Origin: Cryptomeria japonica
Taxonomy: Eukaryota > Streptophyta > Pinopsida > Cupressales > Cupressaceae
Assembly (NCBI RefSeq): GCF_030272615.1
Contig: NC_081414.1
Span: 823,102,896-823,166,895 of the forward strand
Reading direction: 5' to 3'
Length of the DNA: 64,000 nt
Below the pieces are notes generated by a model that ran no database searches, was not told where the DNA came from, and saw nothing but the letters and a program-made list of their open reading frames with translations. Of this stretch, positions 10,050 to 23,383 are shown piece after piece. Positions within the stretch are counted from its first letter, which is position 1; the number at the start of each line of letters is the position of its first letter. A program made the position numbers and the translations under genes.

Positions 10050-12146
10050 TCAGTTTCTCCTTTGATGTGAAATTTGTTGAATGTATAGACCGGTGTGCTT
10101 ACTGCCTCTCTCCAATACACATGTGGTAGATTTTCTTCTGATAACATACTTCTAGCTGCATCCAAGATAGTTTTGTTTTTCTTTTCTACAACTCCATTCT
10201 GTTGTGGTGTTCAGGGTATTGATAGCTATCTTTTGATTCCATTCACTTCACAGAATGCATTAAATTCCTTACATGTAAATTCTCCTCCTTGATGTGATCT
10301 CAGACATTTGATTTTCTTACCGATTTCATTCTCTACCATTGCTTTGAATAGTTTAAACTTCCCAAGTGCTTCTAATTTTTCTCTGAGAAAAGTAACTCAA
10401 CACATTCTAGAGTAGTCATCAATGATTAGCATGAAATATCTATCACCTTGTAAACTTTTAATTCTATCTGGACCACATAAATCAGTATGAATTAAGTCAA
10501 GAGCATTATTTGATTTTTTTGGAATATTTTTAAAAGTAGCTCTAACTTGTTTTCCAAATTGACATTCCTTACATACTTGATTGTGAGGTTTGACAATCTT
10601 AGGTAAATCTCTATCTACCTTAGTAGTACTGATTTTTACTATGCAATCAAAATTTACATGACAGAGTCTCTTATGCCATAGCCAACTTTCATCAATATGT
10701 GCAATCAAGCATGTCTTTTCACTATTATTCAAATGAAAGATATTACCTCTAGTTTGATTATCGTTTGCAATTTCCAAGTCAGTTATGTTCATAATTTTGC
10801 ATTTTCCATTCTTGAATTGCAATTGAAATCCTTTCTCAACTAATTGAGTAACACTCAAAAGATTATGCTTTAAACCTTCCACATAGTAAACATTGTCAGT
10901 ATTATGTTTATCATCAAAAGATATTGTACCTTTACCTTTGATCAAGGAAGCTTTATCATCTCCAAATCTTACTAAGCCTCCATTATATATTCCTGAAAGT
11001 TCAAGAATTTTCTTTTATCACCAGTCATATGATGTGAGCATCTTGAATCAATGATCCATTCATCCTTAAATTCAATTATAGCTTCCAAGGCTTGTTCTAC
11101 CAGTTGAACAGTAGGTGCCGGTTGATCTTTTGTTATAGCAACAAAAACCCATCCATTGTCTGCTGGATCTTCATCAGAATCATCAGTGACTCCTTCATCA
11201 GTAAGATAACAAGATTTATCTTTATTCTTCTTAAATCTATATCTCTGATATTCAGGGTTAGGCTTGTATGTTCTCCGAGCTTCTTCTCTTAGTCTAGCAT
11301 GTCTATCAGGCAATCTATAAGCCATATGACCAATCTTATTACAGTTAAAGCATTTAAAGGGTGCTTTACCTTCATAATTCTTTCCAACTAGACCTTTAGG
11401 CAATTTCCTTGCAAATAGTGCTTCAAGTTCTTCAAGTTCTCTTGCATAAAAGGCTTTCCAAGCAGACTTGTCAAATGATGGTGCAGATGATGTTGATGCT
11501 TTAAAAGCTAAATCTATCTTTATAGTAGCAACAAGACCAAATTCCTCAATTTCAAAAGCTGAAAGTTTTCCAATCAATGTATCCCTAGTTACTAATGTAT
11601 TAGGCATTGTTCTTAACTCATTTATAGTAGTAACCTTCATTTTATATGCCAGTGGCAATCCTCTTAAAACTTTTGAAACAATTTCATCTTCACTTAAGGT
11701 TCCTCCACAACATTTAATACCCAAAACAATTTCATTAACTCTTTCCATAAAAGCAGAAATCTTTTCATCTTCTTCCATTTTCAGATTTTCATGCCTGACC
11801 TAGAAGCTTTCAAGTTTTGCAATTTTGATTGTGGAATCTCCTTCATTTAGTGTTTCCAAATGATCCCAAATAGCTTTAGCAGTTGATCTATCTGATAATC
11901 CCATGATTTGTTGATCTGATAATGCGCAAAAAGTGCTTCTCTTGCTTTGCAATCATTTTCCTCATCTTTAGCCAAGTTAGGTGGATTAGACTGATTCAGG
12001 GTAGGAGCAGTATAACCATTCTTTGTAACATCCCAGATGTCCTTTCCAATGCAATTCATATGTGTCTCCATTCTGATCTTCCATATGCCATAATTGGTTC
12101 CATCAAGTTTAGGACTGTCCTTCCTGAAATAGTTAGTAGACATTGG
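10050..12146 (-). pseudogene. Ty1/copia gag-protease-integrase (element A), interrupted
   Basis: Read from the right, Gag starts with an ATG at 12143 (SPKLDGTNYGIWKIRME). It continues through a UBN2-type body to a zinc knuckle near 11340 (CFNCNKIGHMAYRL), where the last Cys is missing. Protease follows near 11030; its active site reads WIIDSRCSHHMTG, with Arg in place of Gly after DS. Integrase has the HHCC region (WHKRLCH, then CKECQFGK), the first catalytic Asp in HTDLCGP, and RSHQGGEF near 10300 where the second catalytic Asp is His. The downstream motif QQNGVVE is kept. Stops lie after the Gag start, after protease and within integrase. The frame ends in GET at 10053, exactly at the TIR element. 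This is a dead autonomous copia; RT and RNase H are missing. Confidence 0.9.
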
Positions 12147-12186
12147 ATCTCCCCAAGCTGTTAAACTTCTGCAAAAAGAGGACTAG

Positions 12187-12198
12187 GCTCTGATACCA
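12187..12198 (-). other. Primer binding site of copia element A
   Basis: The minus strand reads TGGTATCAGAGC two bases from the LTR edge, the iMet-type site used by plant copia elements. Confidence 0.9.
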
Positions 12199-12200
12199 AT

Positions 12201-13258
12201 TGTTAGGTCCCAGGGACAACTGAGAGGGGGGGGTGAATCAGTTGTTCAACAAATTCAAACCAAAAACAACTTAATCAACTTTAATGCTTAATATCAATAA
12301 ACTAGTCTTTTATGCCGGTAGACAGTTTTATCAGTTAATTACAGTGCTGGTAAAGATTAATGCATGAAATAGAAAGACAATAACATCCACAACACATAAC
12401 ACCAATATTTGTACGTGGAAACCTTGTAAGGGGAAAAACCACAGTGGGAAACCTTACCCACAATCAGATGATACTACTGTAGATAGTATGTGTATACAAA
12501 TGGGGTTTGCACATGCAGAAAGGCCAAGTGCCTAGAGCTCACTGCTCAAACACAAATAGGAGTCACACTGACTACATTTGGATGGTTAAATCCAATAAGG
12601 ATTACTGCTCAAATTAGCATCTTACTATGTTGGATTCAGTACTGGTGTAGTTCTGATTGTCTTCCCAATAACCCTCCTTCAACCTTCAAATGATGTCTGC
12701 ATGTATAGCTCTTCTTATTCTTGCATATACCTTCACACAATTCTGTTTCGCATTCCACATCTGATCTTACAAATAAGATCTTACATTTATATCATAACCT
12801 AAGACAAATTTTAGTAGGTCGGCTCTAAAAGATATTACAATAAAATCAATTTACAAATAAAACAATGTCTGATGCAATAAACAATTCAACATGTCGTTTT
12901 GATGCATTTACAATATTAATAAATCCTCTTCATAGTGTGTCATGCTGATCTGGAATAGATAAGCCTACCAGTGCTTATTCTGGACCTATTTGCTGGTAAC
13001 AACAAATATGCAAATACAAAAGTGCAAATGAACAAATCTCCAAGACAAAGTGTCCAAACGATGTCTTTGACATAACCAGTTGTTTTCCATATCAATTCAA
13101 GTGCTGGTGAATATTATATCCTGCCAGTGTATGAGATACTAGTGATTGTGCATAAGTCACTTGCTTGCCGGTGAACATTTCAATTCTACAAAGTGCCAGA
13201 GTTGATAAGTGTTAGTAGGTGTTGACATCAATGACAATACCCTACCAAAATACCAACA
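12201..13258 (-). repeat. 5' LTR of copia element A (SIRE/Maximus-like)
   Basis: On the minus strand it begins TGTTGGTATTTTGGTAGGG and ends TGGGACCTAACA, followed by the primer binding site. Length is 1058 bp. The C-rich run before its 3' end (CTGATTCACCCCCCC) is typical of this lineage. The 3' LTR is not in the window. The candidate target copy on the outer side is ACTCT (13259-13263). It lands inside the transposon-like gene to the right. Confidence 0.85.
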
Positions 13259-13263
13259 ACTCT

Positions 13264-15767
13264 AACACGTATTGTGTCAAGTATTGCCTCATGGGCAAAT
13301 TCACAAACTTTACATAAAATATTGTTATGAGGTCTACCACAATACTTTATCAAATAAATATTTGTTGGAACAACAAGGTTAGAGAAATTAACAATATGTT
13401 GGTGGTGTGTTTCAAAGTCCTCGAATAACCAAACATCAAAATTATTGATATGGTATCTCCTAAGCCTTGTTCCTATCATGACAATAGACCCTTTGGGTAC
13501 TCAATACCCTTTCCATCAATGATTGCAGTTTTTAATTTTTTTAGGATCAACACAACAACACAAAAAGTAATCCATTCCTTCTTCATTGTTCTCTTTTGTA
13601 ACAACTGCATAGACATGACCTGCATTTTATAAAGTGATAAATAATACCAAAAATAAAGTGTGTTGTACAAAAAAATGAACCAAAAAGAATACCTACAAAA
13701 AAATTAACTCAAAAAATCACCTGAACCCACTAGGTCTGATACATCGTCAAAATCCACTAAGGTCTTCATTTGGTTCAATTGCAGTGCTTTGGGAATTTGA
13801 TATATATCAATGGGATCCAGCGGCCTACAAGACCATTTGTCAACCTACTCTTTTGATTCACATTCTTCCCACAAAAAATACATGCATAAAGAGCAAAACA
13901 TACCATCTATCTCATATAACTTACTAGTGAACTTGCATTTGAACTCATAAATAAGTGCATGTCACTCGATCCTGCAACTGTACAACAATCTAGATAGTTT
14001 TCATATCATTTTTCACTAACTCACATCTCTTCAAATATTTTCCATCTTTAACTCCATATGTGATTGTCTTGTATTTTCCAAAAGAAACTAGTTTCGTACC
14101 AATTTCATGTGTGCTCTCCAAATGTACATATCTTGGTAAATGTTGCAAACCACAACATATAGCACAAGAACCTTCCAAACAAGGTATCTTATAATAAATG
14201 CAACCATCATGTCTATTACATAGCACACTTGAAATAAATTCTCTTGCTGACTTAGGAGGTGCTTGTATATTGCATTATTGTAAAACATCGTTAGCACGTG
14301 CAAAGTAGAACAAATATGACAAAAAATATCATAGTGCATGAAAAATTCAATATGCATCCTACAACAACATGTGGTGCGTACATGGTTATGGATGGGCTCG
14401 ACAAGATCAATGTCATGGTTGTGGAGTATAGATTCATTCACAGTGAGCCTGAGAAAGATCTTGGAGGTGAAGACGTTGCTGCTGGCGGAAACAAAACCAT
14501 AGGCCCTAGCTCCAGGACGAGAAGTAGGAGCAGCAATAAGGGAACCTCTAGGTTAATTATGGAGAAATTGGAGGAAATCAACAAGATTACCATCTAGAAG
14601 AACAAGGAGCTGGGGCACTCTCTTAATTGAGTGTTTTTGTTTTGTTGTTTGTGTCTCTTTTTTCTTTCATGTCTGTTCTGGGGTGCTCCCTTGTTTTGCT
14701 GTTGGTTTCTGTTTGGTTGGCTGATGGCCAAATTCTGTAAAAAATTTGGTTTCAGGTCCATGTAAAACCTATTTATCTTTATCAAAAACACGTGGTGCGT
14801 ACATGAATAATCTTAATATAAAAAGGTTTTTCCATTTCAAAAAGTCTTTGAAAAATTCTTACTTGAGGAAACTTTTCAAGGAATCTTTCATAAAATTTTG
14901 TTTGGGTCATATCCAAATAGTGTTTGGCATGTGGATCATGATTTGTATCCTTGATTTGCCTTCTAACAACATCTCTTTGGCTGGGAGACACTCTTATGTT
15001 TTCATGCCAAAAAAATTCAATTAATGTTCTTAGTGGATCAACAACAAGCTTGTCTGTACATGGTAGTCTACCTGAGAATGCCCAAAGAGAATTATTTATA
15101 GGTTCCTCTATGTTTATCTGCCTCTGTAATGCTTTACTTAATGTTGTTTTACTAATGTTTAATGACTTACTTGTTTTTCTTATCCAACAATATTTTTTAT
15201 TTTCTTTCTCATTATGGTTGATGTAATGACACATCGAGTAACATTAGAATCTTTAGTACCTGATTTTGAGCCAATATCTTGATATGCATCAAATAGATTT
15301 CTCACAATAGTTCTTTCATTGTTACTTTCAAATGATGTTAGGCCTAGAATTTTCATTGTCTGTAAAATTTATTTTCCATATACTTTTAACCATTCTCCTA
15401 CAAGTTCATTCATTCATTTTATCAGGCATTGGCTTCAATATATTCTCAACAACATCAATTAGATACTTTGGTTTCATACGAATGATTCTAGGAGGTGTTA
15501 AAATCAGTGCATTGCGTGCATTTTGTACATTCAATTCATCAAATATAGTGAGTGTATGTTTATTATTTAATTAATTATTCAATGTGTTCTCTTCTTCAGT
15601 TGCATTAGGTGCATTATATTCATTTTGTAAACTGAATTGAGATGTTTAGAATGACATAACTTCTTGTCCCATTGTTCTTATGTCACGTAATTTATTCATA
15701 AGTTGCCTTTGTCTTTCCTTTTCAGCCTCTCGTTGGTCCATAGTTCCTCTCTTGTTCTTTCTCATGG
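13264..15767 (-). pseudogene. Decayed transposon-like gene of an unnamed plant repeat family
   Basis: Minus-strand coding blocks occur in order. The N-terminus (15767) starts MRKNKRGTMDQREAEKERQ. Next come TPPRIIRMKPKYLIDVVENI (about 15470) and a block with LIEFFWHENIRVSPSQRDVV and HAKHYLDMTQTKFYERF (15234-14806). The frame then reads IIHVRTTC and, after the LINE insertion, CCRMHIEFFMHYDIF (14370-14320). Later blocks contain CLEGSCAICCGLQHL (about 14150) and DVWLFEDFETHHQHIVN (about 13420). The Cys-rich RTTCCCR and CxxxCxxC segments suggest zinc binding. Several stops and shifts are present. Similar proteins recur among unnamed gymnosperm repeats as I remember them, but I cannot name the family or show a catalytic triad. 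It is cut on the left by copia element A. Confidence 0.5.
14385..14791 (+). mobile_element. 5'-truncated LINE (L1-like) insertion
   Basis: The insert is flanked by identical 14-bp copies of GTGGTGCGTACATG (14371-14384 and 14792-14805). Its first part encodes a short open C-terminal tail (to a TAG after EEINKITI). The rest is a T- and GT-rich 3' untranslated region ending in TTTATCTTTATCAAAAAC. Long TSD, 5' truncation and a short 3' end of this kind are the signature of target-primed reverse transcription. The host frame (HVRTTC / CCRMHIE) rejoins when the insert is ignored. Confidence 0.85.
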
Positions 15768-15789
15768 TTGATATCGATTGTCCTAAATA

Positions 15790-16265
15790 GAATCATATTA
15801 CAAAAGTTCATAAATAATCAAATAAATATAAATTTGAGAATTATCGTTGTTTTTTTAAATCGAAACTATTAAACAATCACAATAACAGTGACAAAACTAA
15901 TAAGAACAACAATTCAATAATTTGAAATCATGTAAAAACAAAAAATTCACTTACTTCTATGTATAAAATAGTCATAGAAGCTCAGACACATTTGCACTGG
16001 GGGCCTTCAACGACCTCAAAAACATCTTTTGAGGGTTATTGAGGCTATTGGAAAACTAAAAGTATATGTCTGAGTACTGCATGCACGGTCTTCTTAGTAA
16101 CCTCATACGCGTTTAGGCCCTAAAAATATTTTCAGACTAGTGTTAATATTCCAAGTATGTCATACATGATCTTAACATATAAATACCTCGTACGTGTCAT
16201 TAGGCCTAAAAACTGTTTAGCAAACCAGTGAACTAATAGTTCTAGTACCTCATATGCACTTTTGG
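15790..16265. repeat. Dispersed module R1, copy 2 (upstream of the minus-strand pseudogene)
   Basis: Matches 5690-6060, including CAATTCAATAATTTGAAATC, AAAAATTCACTTACTTCTATG, GGGGGCCTTCAACGACCTC and AACTAATAGTTCTAGTACCTC. TACGCG/TACGTG motifs lie at 16070-16260. It lies just upstream of the start of the 15767 pseudogene, so it could hold its promoter; that is inferred from position only. Confidence 0.7.
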
Positions 16266-16273
16266 TAGTAAAG

Positions 16274-16776
<503 letters not shown>

Positions 16777-16779
<3 letters not shown>

Positions 16780-17182
16780 AAGTTTAATTATCATTAATAT
16801 AATATCTATACACACATCTTTTAAAGAACTCTTATTTATTTGACATGATTGCAAAATGAGAATATTTATTTGACGTGACTGCAAAAATGTGAGATTATTT
16901 TTTTGAGATCGTTAGGTAGACCGTTATCTTGGAAACAACTCTATTGTGTGGCTCTTAGTATTTTGAGAATTGCAAGGGAACAAATTAAAAAGAAAAAATG
17001 TGCATTACCAAAGACTGCCCAAAGCCTAACAACAGGAGTGTCCTTAAGGGACGATGCACAATGGGTTTTGTACACTAATTCAAATGGTAAGAATACAAGG
17101 AACGCAAAGCCCCTACTACTCAAAATTTGGACCTTGGGATTATTAGGTCTACTGTTCATCCAAATGGTGACTACTATACATG
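16777..17182 (+). repeat. Local repeat R2, copy 1 (left half of chromovirus target)
   Basis: From about 16990 this matches 25200-25375: GTGCATTACCAAAGA, CAATGGGTTTTGTACA, ATTAGGTCTACTGTTCATCC, AAATGGTGAC. The copy stops at the chromovirus insertion (TSD ACATG at 17178-17182) and resumes at 24960. No gene seen in 16777-16990. Confidence 0.8.
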
Positions 17183-18756
17183 TGATGCAGAGGGTTTGGT
17201 GGTAATGGGTAAATTCCTTGGTTTCTTCTTTAGGGGTCAACACTTGGCACCATCTAATGGTCCAACCTCTCCAACTTTCCAATGGTTATCAATCTTGTCC
17301 TTGATCCTTCCCAAGGATAAATCTTCTCAGGACAACTTAGTTTCTCTAGGAGACTCCTCATAAATACTCAACCCCTAAACCAAGACTCCTCACAACCCCC
17401 AAGCCCTTTGCCAACATGACCTTTTTCTCAAATGGTGGAATCTAAATCATATGAGTGTTTGCACATATTTTATATGGTATGTGCATTAAGATTTACCCAT
17501 TTGATGGGTGTTTACTATTCCTTTCTGTCTTTTGACCTTTTGGACCTAAGAGATAGGGCTACAAGCAATTAGCCCTCTGTTTGGAATTTTCCCACTTTTT
17601 CTATTAAACTACCTCAACAACCCCCTGAATTTTTTAATATTTGAGTATCCTTTTTGGCATATACAATATTTTAAACTTATGCATCTGGGTTTTGAGTGCA
17701 AGTTTTTGAACCCTATTGGGCTTACTTTTGGTCTAACTAGCTGGTATAGGGGTTTAGGCCTCAAAACCTTCACCAATCAGATGGAGAGGAAATCAAGGCA
17801 CTTGGAGAGTGTCTACAAATTTCTAAGGGTCCTTCCCATGCACACATTTACCACTGTTGTGTCCACTATCTCAAGGATACATTAAATCCCTCACTACACA
17901 AACTTGCCACATGGAGATATCAAGTCTAGGGCATCACTCCAACAGTACCACGGAGAGATCCTCTACTCCCCAAACGTAGAAAAAAAACTAATATACATGG
18001 TAATCCAACATTCCTCAGGGTTTAAGACCTTTCCCATAGAGGAATGTTGAATAGAGTCTCCTTTTGCATCCAAACCCTAGTTTTGAGGGTTTTACCAGGC
18101 AGCGAGGGAGAAAAATCAACTACTCCTCAATCATTGAATTTCAAAACCATAGACCAATTCCAAATGAGATTTGATTCACTTCTACCCTCATTTCAAAACA
18201 TTAAATCTTCTAGAAGTCCATACAAATCCATACCAAGGCCAAGATTCCAAGAAAAAAACATTAAAAATGACAGTTTCAGATTGGTAGGAAGCATAAATTT
18301 CATTAAAATCCTTCATGTAACCTTTGGGAATCATTCTTGGGGCCTAAATAAGACTAATTAAACCTTATAAACACTTCCCAATGTACAAAATGTAACCAAC
18401 TAGCCGTTGGGAAACCACAACTCAAAAAGTTGCAAAAATTGCTCATGACAACATAACAACTTTTGACATATTATGACATCACACACTTGCCTTCATATTG
18501 ATGGTTTCAAAGTAGACACACAACACCTCTAAGACCCCTAGATACCAAAAACATAAATAAAATGCCCATACAAGGCTTGAGACCAAGTATACAACATTGG
18601 AGCCTTAGGGCTTATTACAAGCGTTGGTAGCATTGGACCTACCATATCCATTTAGGACCTACACAAGAAACCTTCAAGACCACATATAATGTTGCTTGCA
18701 AACACATATTCTTTCACACCTTTGAGTCACCTTTGAGTACCCCTGCACTATATTCA
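17183..18756 (-). repeat. 3' LTR of chromovirus
   Basis: 1574 bp, starting TGATGCAGAGGGTTTGG on the plus strand and ending CTGCACTATATTCA. It aligns with the right LTR along its whole length, with many substitutions and small indels. The inner end is diverged and no clean polypurine tract is visible beside it. Confidence 0.85.
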
Positions 18757-18779
18757 CCTGGACAAGAAAATTCAAGTCC

Positions 18780-21700
18780 CTTGGGTTACCAACTGGGTGA
18801 CTGAGGTGCCATGTTTGATGATATCACTTTCAGACATCCAAGTAGCTTTTGATTCAGGAAGGTCCTTCAACTTGACTAAGTAGTCTTTTTAGTCCTTTCT
18901 TCTGGTTTGTTTGACCACTTTAGAATCAAGGATACTCTCTAACTCTAATGGCTTTCTTGGTGGCAAATCATTCACCCAATCTACATCCTCTTCCATAAGA
19001 GATGAACCAGGTGCTGCATTAGGTAAAGGACCCTTGAAGGCTGTCAAATCACATACATTAAAAATGGGAGAGATCCCCAAATTTGGTGGAAGTTCAACCT
19101 CATAAGCATTGCTGCCAAATTTATGAACTACCCAGGGAGGTCCTATCTTCTTCATGAGCAATTTAGAGGGTTGTCCCTTGGGAAACCTCTCCTTCCTTAA
19201 GTAGGCCATTACCAAATCTCTTACCTAAAATTGAACATCCTTTCTCTTAACATCTTCTCTGAGTTTGTATTTTTCTGCACTTTTGTGGAGTGAAGTCTTG
19301 ACTTGATCATGGATCTCCTTCATAGTGCTGGAAAAGTCCTCTCCCTAAGCACTCCTTCTTTCCATACCTCCAAGGTCTCTAAGTTTACCTATCCCTCTAG
19401 GATGTAAGCCATACATAACTTCAAATGGGCTTCTCCCTATACTTCTATTAACTAAATCATTATATGCATATTCAGCTTGTCCAATCACTAAATCCCAACT
19501 TTGTCCATGCTGCTTGGTAAGACATCTAAGAAGATTGCCAAGAGATATGTTAACCACCTCAGTTTGGCCATCAACATGAGGATAGTATGCTGAAGAAAAT
19601 GATAGATTGGTACCTAATTTATTCCAGAGAGTCCTCGAAAAATGACCCACAAACTTGGAGTCTATATCAATGACAATATTGAGAGGTAGACCATGTATCC
19701 TTACAACTTCTTTGAAAAAGAGACTTGCAATATGAGATGCATCATTTGTGCATTTACATGGCACAAAATGAGCTATCTTTCTGAACCTATCAACAATAAA
19801 AAAGACACTATCAAACCCCCTATAATTTTTAGGCAAACTAAGTACAAAATTCATACTAAGGCTTTCCCAAGGCCTAGTAGGAACCGGTAAGGGTTGATAC
19901 AATCCAACATTAGTAGAAACTCCTTTTGCCCTTTGACAAATGGGGTAGTTCTCCACAAATTTTCTTACCTTTTCTTTCATCTTAGGCCAAAAGTAAAACC
20001 TTGATACCTACTCCAAAGTTTTGTCCAAACCAAATGACCTCCAAAGCTGCCATTGTGCTTTTCCCTAAAGATATTCTCCCTCATAGAGTGTTGAGGAATA
20101 CATAGTTGATGCCCCTTAAAGAGAAATCCATCCCACAACATGAAATTAGGGAATTCAACATGAAAATAATTAGAATACTTAGTACAAACATCATAAGCAT
20201 CCTTAAAAATATTTGTCCTCCTTATACATGAGTTTAAGAGAATCAACACCAACACTTTGACATTGGATCTCTTGGATAGTAAGTACTCTCCTACTCAAGG
20301 CATCTAAAACCTTATTAGACACACCTTTCTTATGCTTAATAGTAAAAGTGTAAGGTTGAATTTGTTCAACTCACTTGATATGCCTCTGATTTAACTTCTT
20401 ATGTCCATTAAGAAAACTCAATGCATGGTTATGAGTGTACACAATGAACTCTTTTCGAAGGAGGTAATGACGCCACTTTTTAAGTATGTGTACCATAGCA
20501 TAGAGCTCCAAATCATAGGTTGAGTACCTTTTATTAGCCTCGTTCAACTTCTCTAAAAAGAATGCCACCGGGTGCCCTTCTTTACTAAGAACTGCACATA
20601 TTGTCTATTTGCTTGCATCGCATTCAATTGTAAAAAGTTGATCAAAATTAGGAAGCCTCAAGGTAGGAAGTTCTAAAACCTTCCTCTTCAAAATTTGAAA
20701 GCTTTGGGCTTCTCTCTCTATCCATGCAAACCTGCATTTGATTCCTCCTTTTATAGTTTTAAGGATGGGAGCACAAATATGACTAAAACCCCTGATGAAT
20801 TTCCTATAAAAAGAAGCCAATCCATGAAAGCTTAGGTAACACCCCCTACTTTCCTAGGTGTATTCCAATTGACAATAGCCTCAACCTTTGAAGGATCCAT
20901 CTTTAGATATCCCTTAGAAACCACAAAGCTTAGATACACCAACTCATTTTTCATGAATTCACACTTCTCAAGGTTGATTACCAGTTTCTCCTCATGAAAC
21001 CTCCTCAAAACCTGATCCAAATGCTTCAAATGTTCCTCCTTGGATTTTCTAAACACCAATATGTTATCAAGATAAACAATAACAAATTTTCAAATAAATT
21101 CAACCAATGCCTCATTCATGAGGCGCATAAAGGTACTAGGTGCATTTGTGAGCCCAAAGGGCATCACCAACCATTCATATAAACCCTCATTTGTCTTAAA
21201 GGAAGTCTTCCACTCATCACCAACTTTGATTCTGATATGAAGGTAACCTAATTTCAAATCAATCTTTGAAAAGTAGCAAGATCCCCCAAGATAGTCCATT
21301 GGGTCTTCAATCTTAGGCATAGGAAACTGGTACTTGATTGTGATCTTGTTAATGGCTCTAGAATCAGTGCACATTCTCCATGTTCCATCTTTTTTTGGTG
21401 CCAACATAGTAGGTATAGCACAGGGCCTTAAACTATTCCTAATCAACCCCTTGTCCAATAGTTCTTGTACTTGTCTTTATATCTCCTCATTTTGTTTGGG
21501 AGTCATCTTGTAGGCAGCTTTGTTGGGTAAGGTTACACCAGGGATCAAATAAATTTGATGACTGGTTTCTCTAATTGGAGGCAAGTTATTAGGCACGTCT
21601 TTGGCTAAAACTCCTTCATATCTATCCAACATTGCGTGTACTTCTCTAGGAACCTCTCTCTTTGCACCATTCTCTTATTGAGGTTTGTCCTTTGGATATA

Positions 21701-23310
21701 ATACTAAAGCATAGCCTTGGGTCTCCTCTTACTTAAGGACATCTGAAAACTCTTTCCCACTAATCAACATGACACTTGGACTAACAATCTTCTCTTCCCC
21801 TTGATTAGGAAAGGGTTCCATCCTAAATTGCTTACCATTCTTAGAGATGACATACACATTATTTTCCCCATCATGTTGGGAATTAACATCATATTGCCAA
21901 GGGTGGCCTAACAATAAGTGACAAGCATCCATAGGAAGGATATCACACAAGATCCTATCCTTATAGTCTCCTAGTTCAAAATCCACCCAAGTTTATTCAT
22001 CTACCACTACATGTTTCCCCTTGTTAAGCCAAGGCACCCTATAAGGACTCACATGTGGTAACCTTTTCAATTTTAACTTCTCTACCATTTCTAAAGCAAC
22101 AATATTCTCAGTGGATCTAGAATCTACAATCACCTTGCAAACCTTACCATGAGACTTACAAGTAGTTTTGAAGAGTGACTTTTTTTTACGCTGGCTCTTT
22201 GCACTGGGGTACCTTAAGCAATGCCCTCCTTAGCATGTTGATTTCTCCATCCAAGGTGGAACCTGCATTTCCCATGGGTTTGTCCATCATCCTCTTGCAC
22301 AAGTTGAGTCCTTCTTTCTAGTCCATGTGAGCTAGAAGCTTTCTTTGGGCATCTAATCATGGTGTGACCCACTTGGTTGCAATTGTAATATTTACCAGTG
22401 AAAAAACCAGGACCTCTACCTTTGTTTCCTTGCCTACCCCTACCAAAATGTCCTCTTCCTCCTCTAAAGCCTCCATTCTTATTGTTGAACTCTCCATTGG
22501 ACTCTTGTTGGTTAGTGTCACCATTTTTGAAAGGATTATTTCTTCCTCCATACACACCTCTATCTCTAACATTCCTACCTCCCCTTCCTCTATTGTTTTG
22601 CTCTCCTCTTCTCCTTATCTTATCTTCCACTCTCAATGCCCATTGGAAGCATTTGTGCATAGTGTCTAGAGCCATGATGTTGATCTCATCTTGGATGTTT
22701 TGCCTTAACCCATTTAGATATCTATCCACCTTCTCTGCCTCTTCTTCATTCTTCTTGGACCTAAGACTTAGTTTTTGAAATTATTCAGTATATACATTCA
22801 CATCAAACTCCCTATGTCTGATAGTTTGCAGCTTCTTGTACATCTAAACCTTGTATTCTATTGGTAGGAATTGGTCTTTTATTTTTCTCTTCATACTCTC
22901 CCAAGAGGATATCTTCTTCTTTCCTATATTCATCCTTTCTTCTTGTAATGCAGTCCACAACAACAAGGCAGACCCCTTGAGTCTAGAATTTGCCAAACTC
23001 ACTCTTTTCTCCTCTGGAACCTCCTTGTACTCAAAGTTGTTATTGAGTGTTACTATCCATTCAAGCTACTGCTATAAATAGGTAAACTTTCAACATTGTC
23101 CTTGTTTACTGATTTCAAAGCATCCAAGAACATCTTTTGATCAGGTGCCATATTCTGAGGGATGGCCTCTTGCTCTTCATTCTCCTCTTCTGATTCATCA
23201 TCATAAGTTTTGTCCTTTCCCTTGGACTGTCTAGTCTCTTTGAGTTTCTCTTCAAGAAACTCCTCTACCATCTTCTTGATGGCCTCTAGGTTCATTTCCT
23301 TAGGAGGCAT
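18780..23310 (-). pseudogene. Chromovirus gag-pol (decayed)
   Basis: Read from the right, Gag begins with an ATG at 23310 (MPPKEMNLEAIKKMVEEF) and reaches a zinc knuckle near 22390 that reads YYNCNQVGHTMIRC, with Tyr for the first Cys. Protease C-terminal part: CDILPMDACHLLLGHPWQYD (about 21920). [18 protein letters not shown] and [15 protein letters not shown]. Its catalytic motif reads YLDNIL (about 21070), Asn replacing the second Asp. RNase H: FFLEKLNEANKRYSTYDLEL. Integrase: FVENYPICQRAKG, then SMNFV with Asn for the first catalytic Asp (about 19850), then DGQTEVVN. The end carries SPIFNVCDL and a chromodomain-like DYLVKLKDLPESKATW after a stop at 18889. Several frames are broken. It encoded the particle and replication enzymes of a chromovirus; the chromodomain would have targeted integration. 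Confidence 0.9.
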
Positions 23311-23368
23311 TATATCATCCTATTCTGAAAATTCTGAGTCTAACATACACTATTCCACCCTTGGTATA

Positions 23369-23380
23369 GCTTTGATACCA
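23369..23380 (-). other. Primer binding site of chromovirus
   Basis: The minus strand reads TGGTATCAAAGC, one base different from the usual iMet-type site, three bases inside the LTR edge. Confidence 0.85.
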
Positions 23381-23383
23381 CAA

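Noticed and set aside
14298-14597. 99-codon plus-strand ORF as a host gene
   Set aside because: It runs across the left TSD of the LINE insertion; only its C-terminal part belongs to the LINE.
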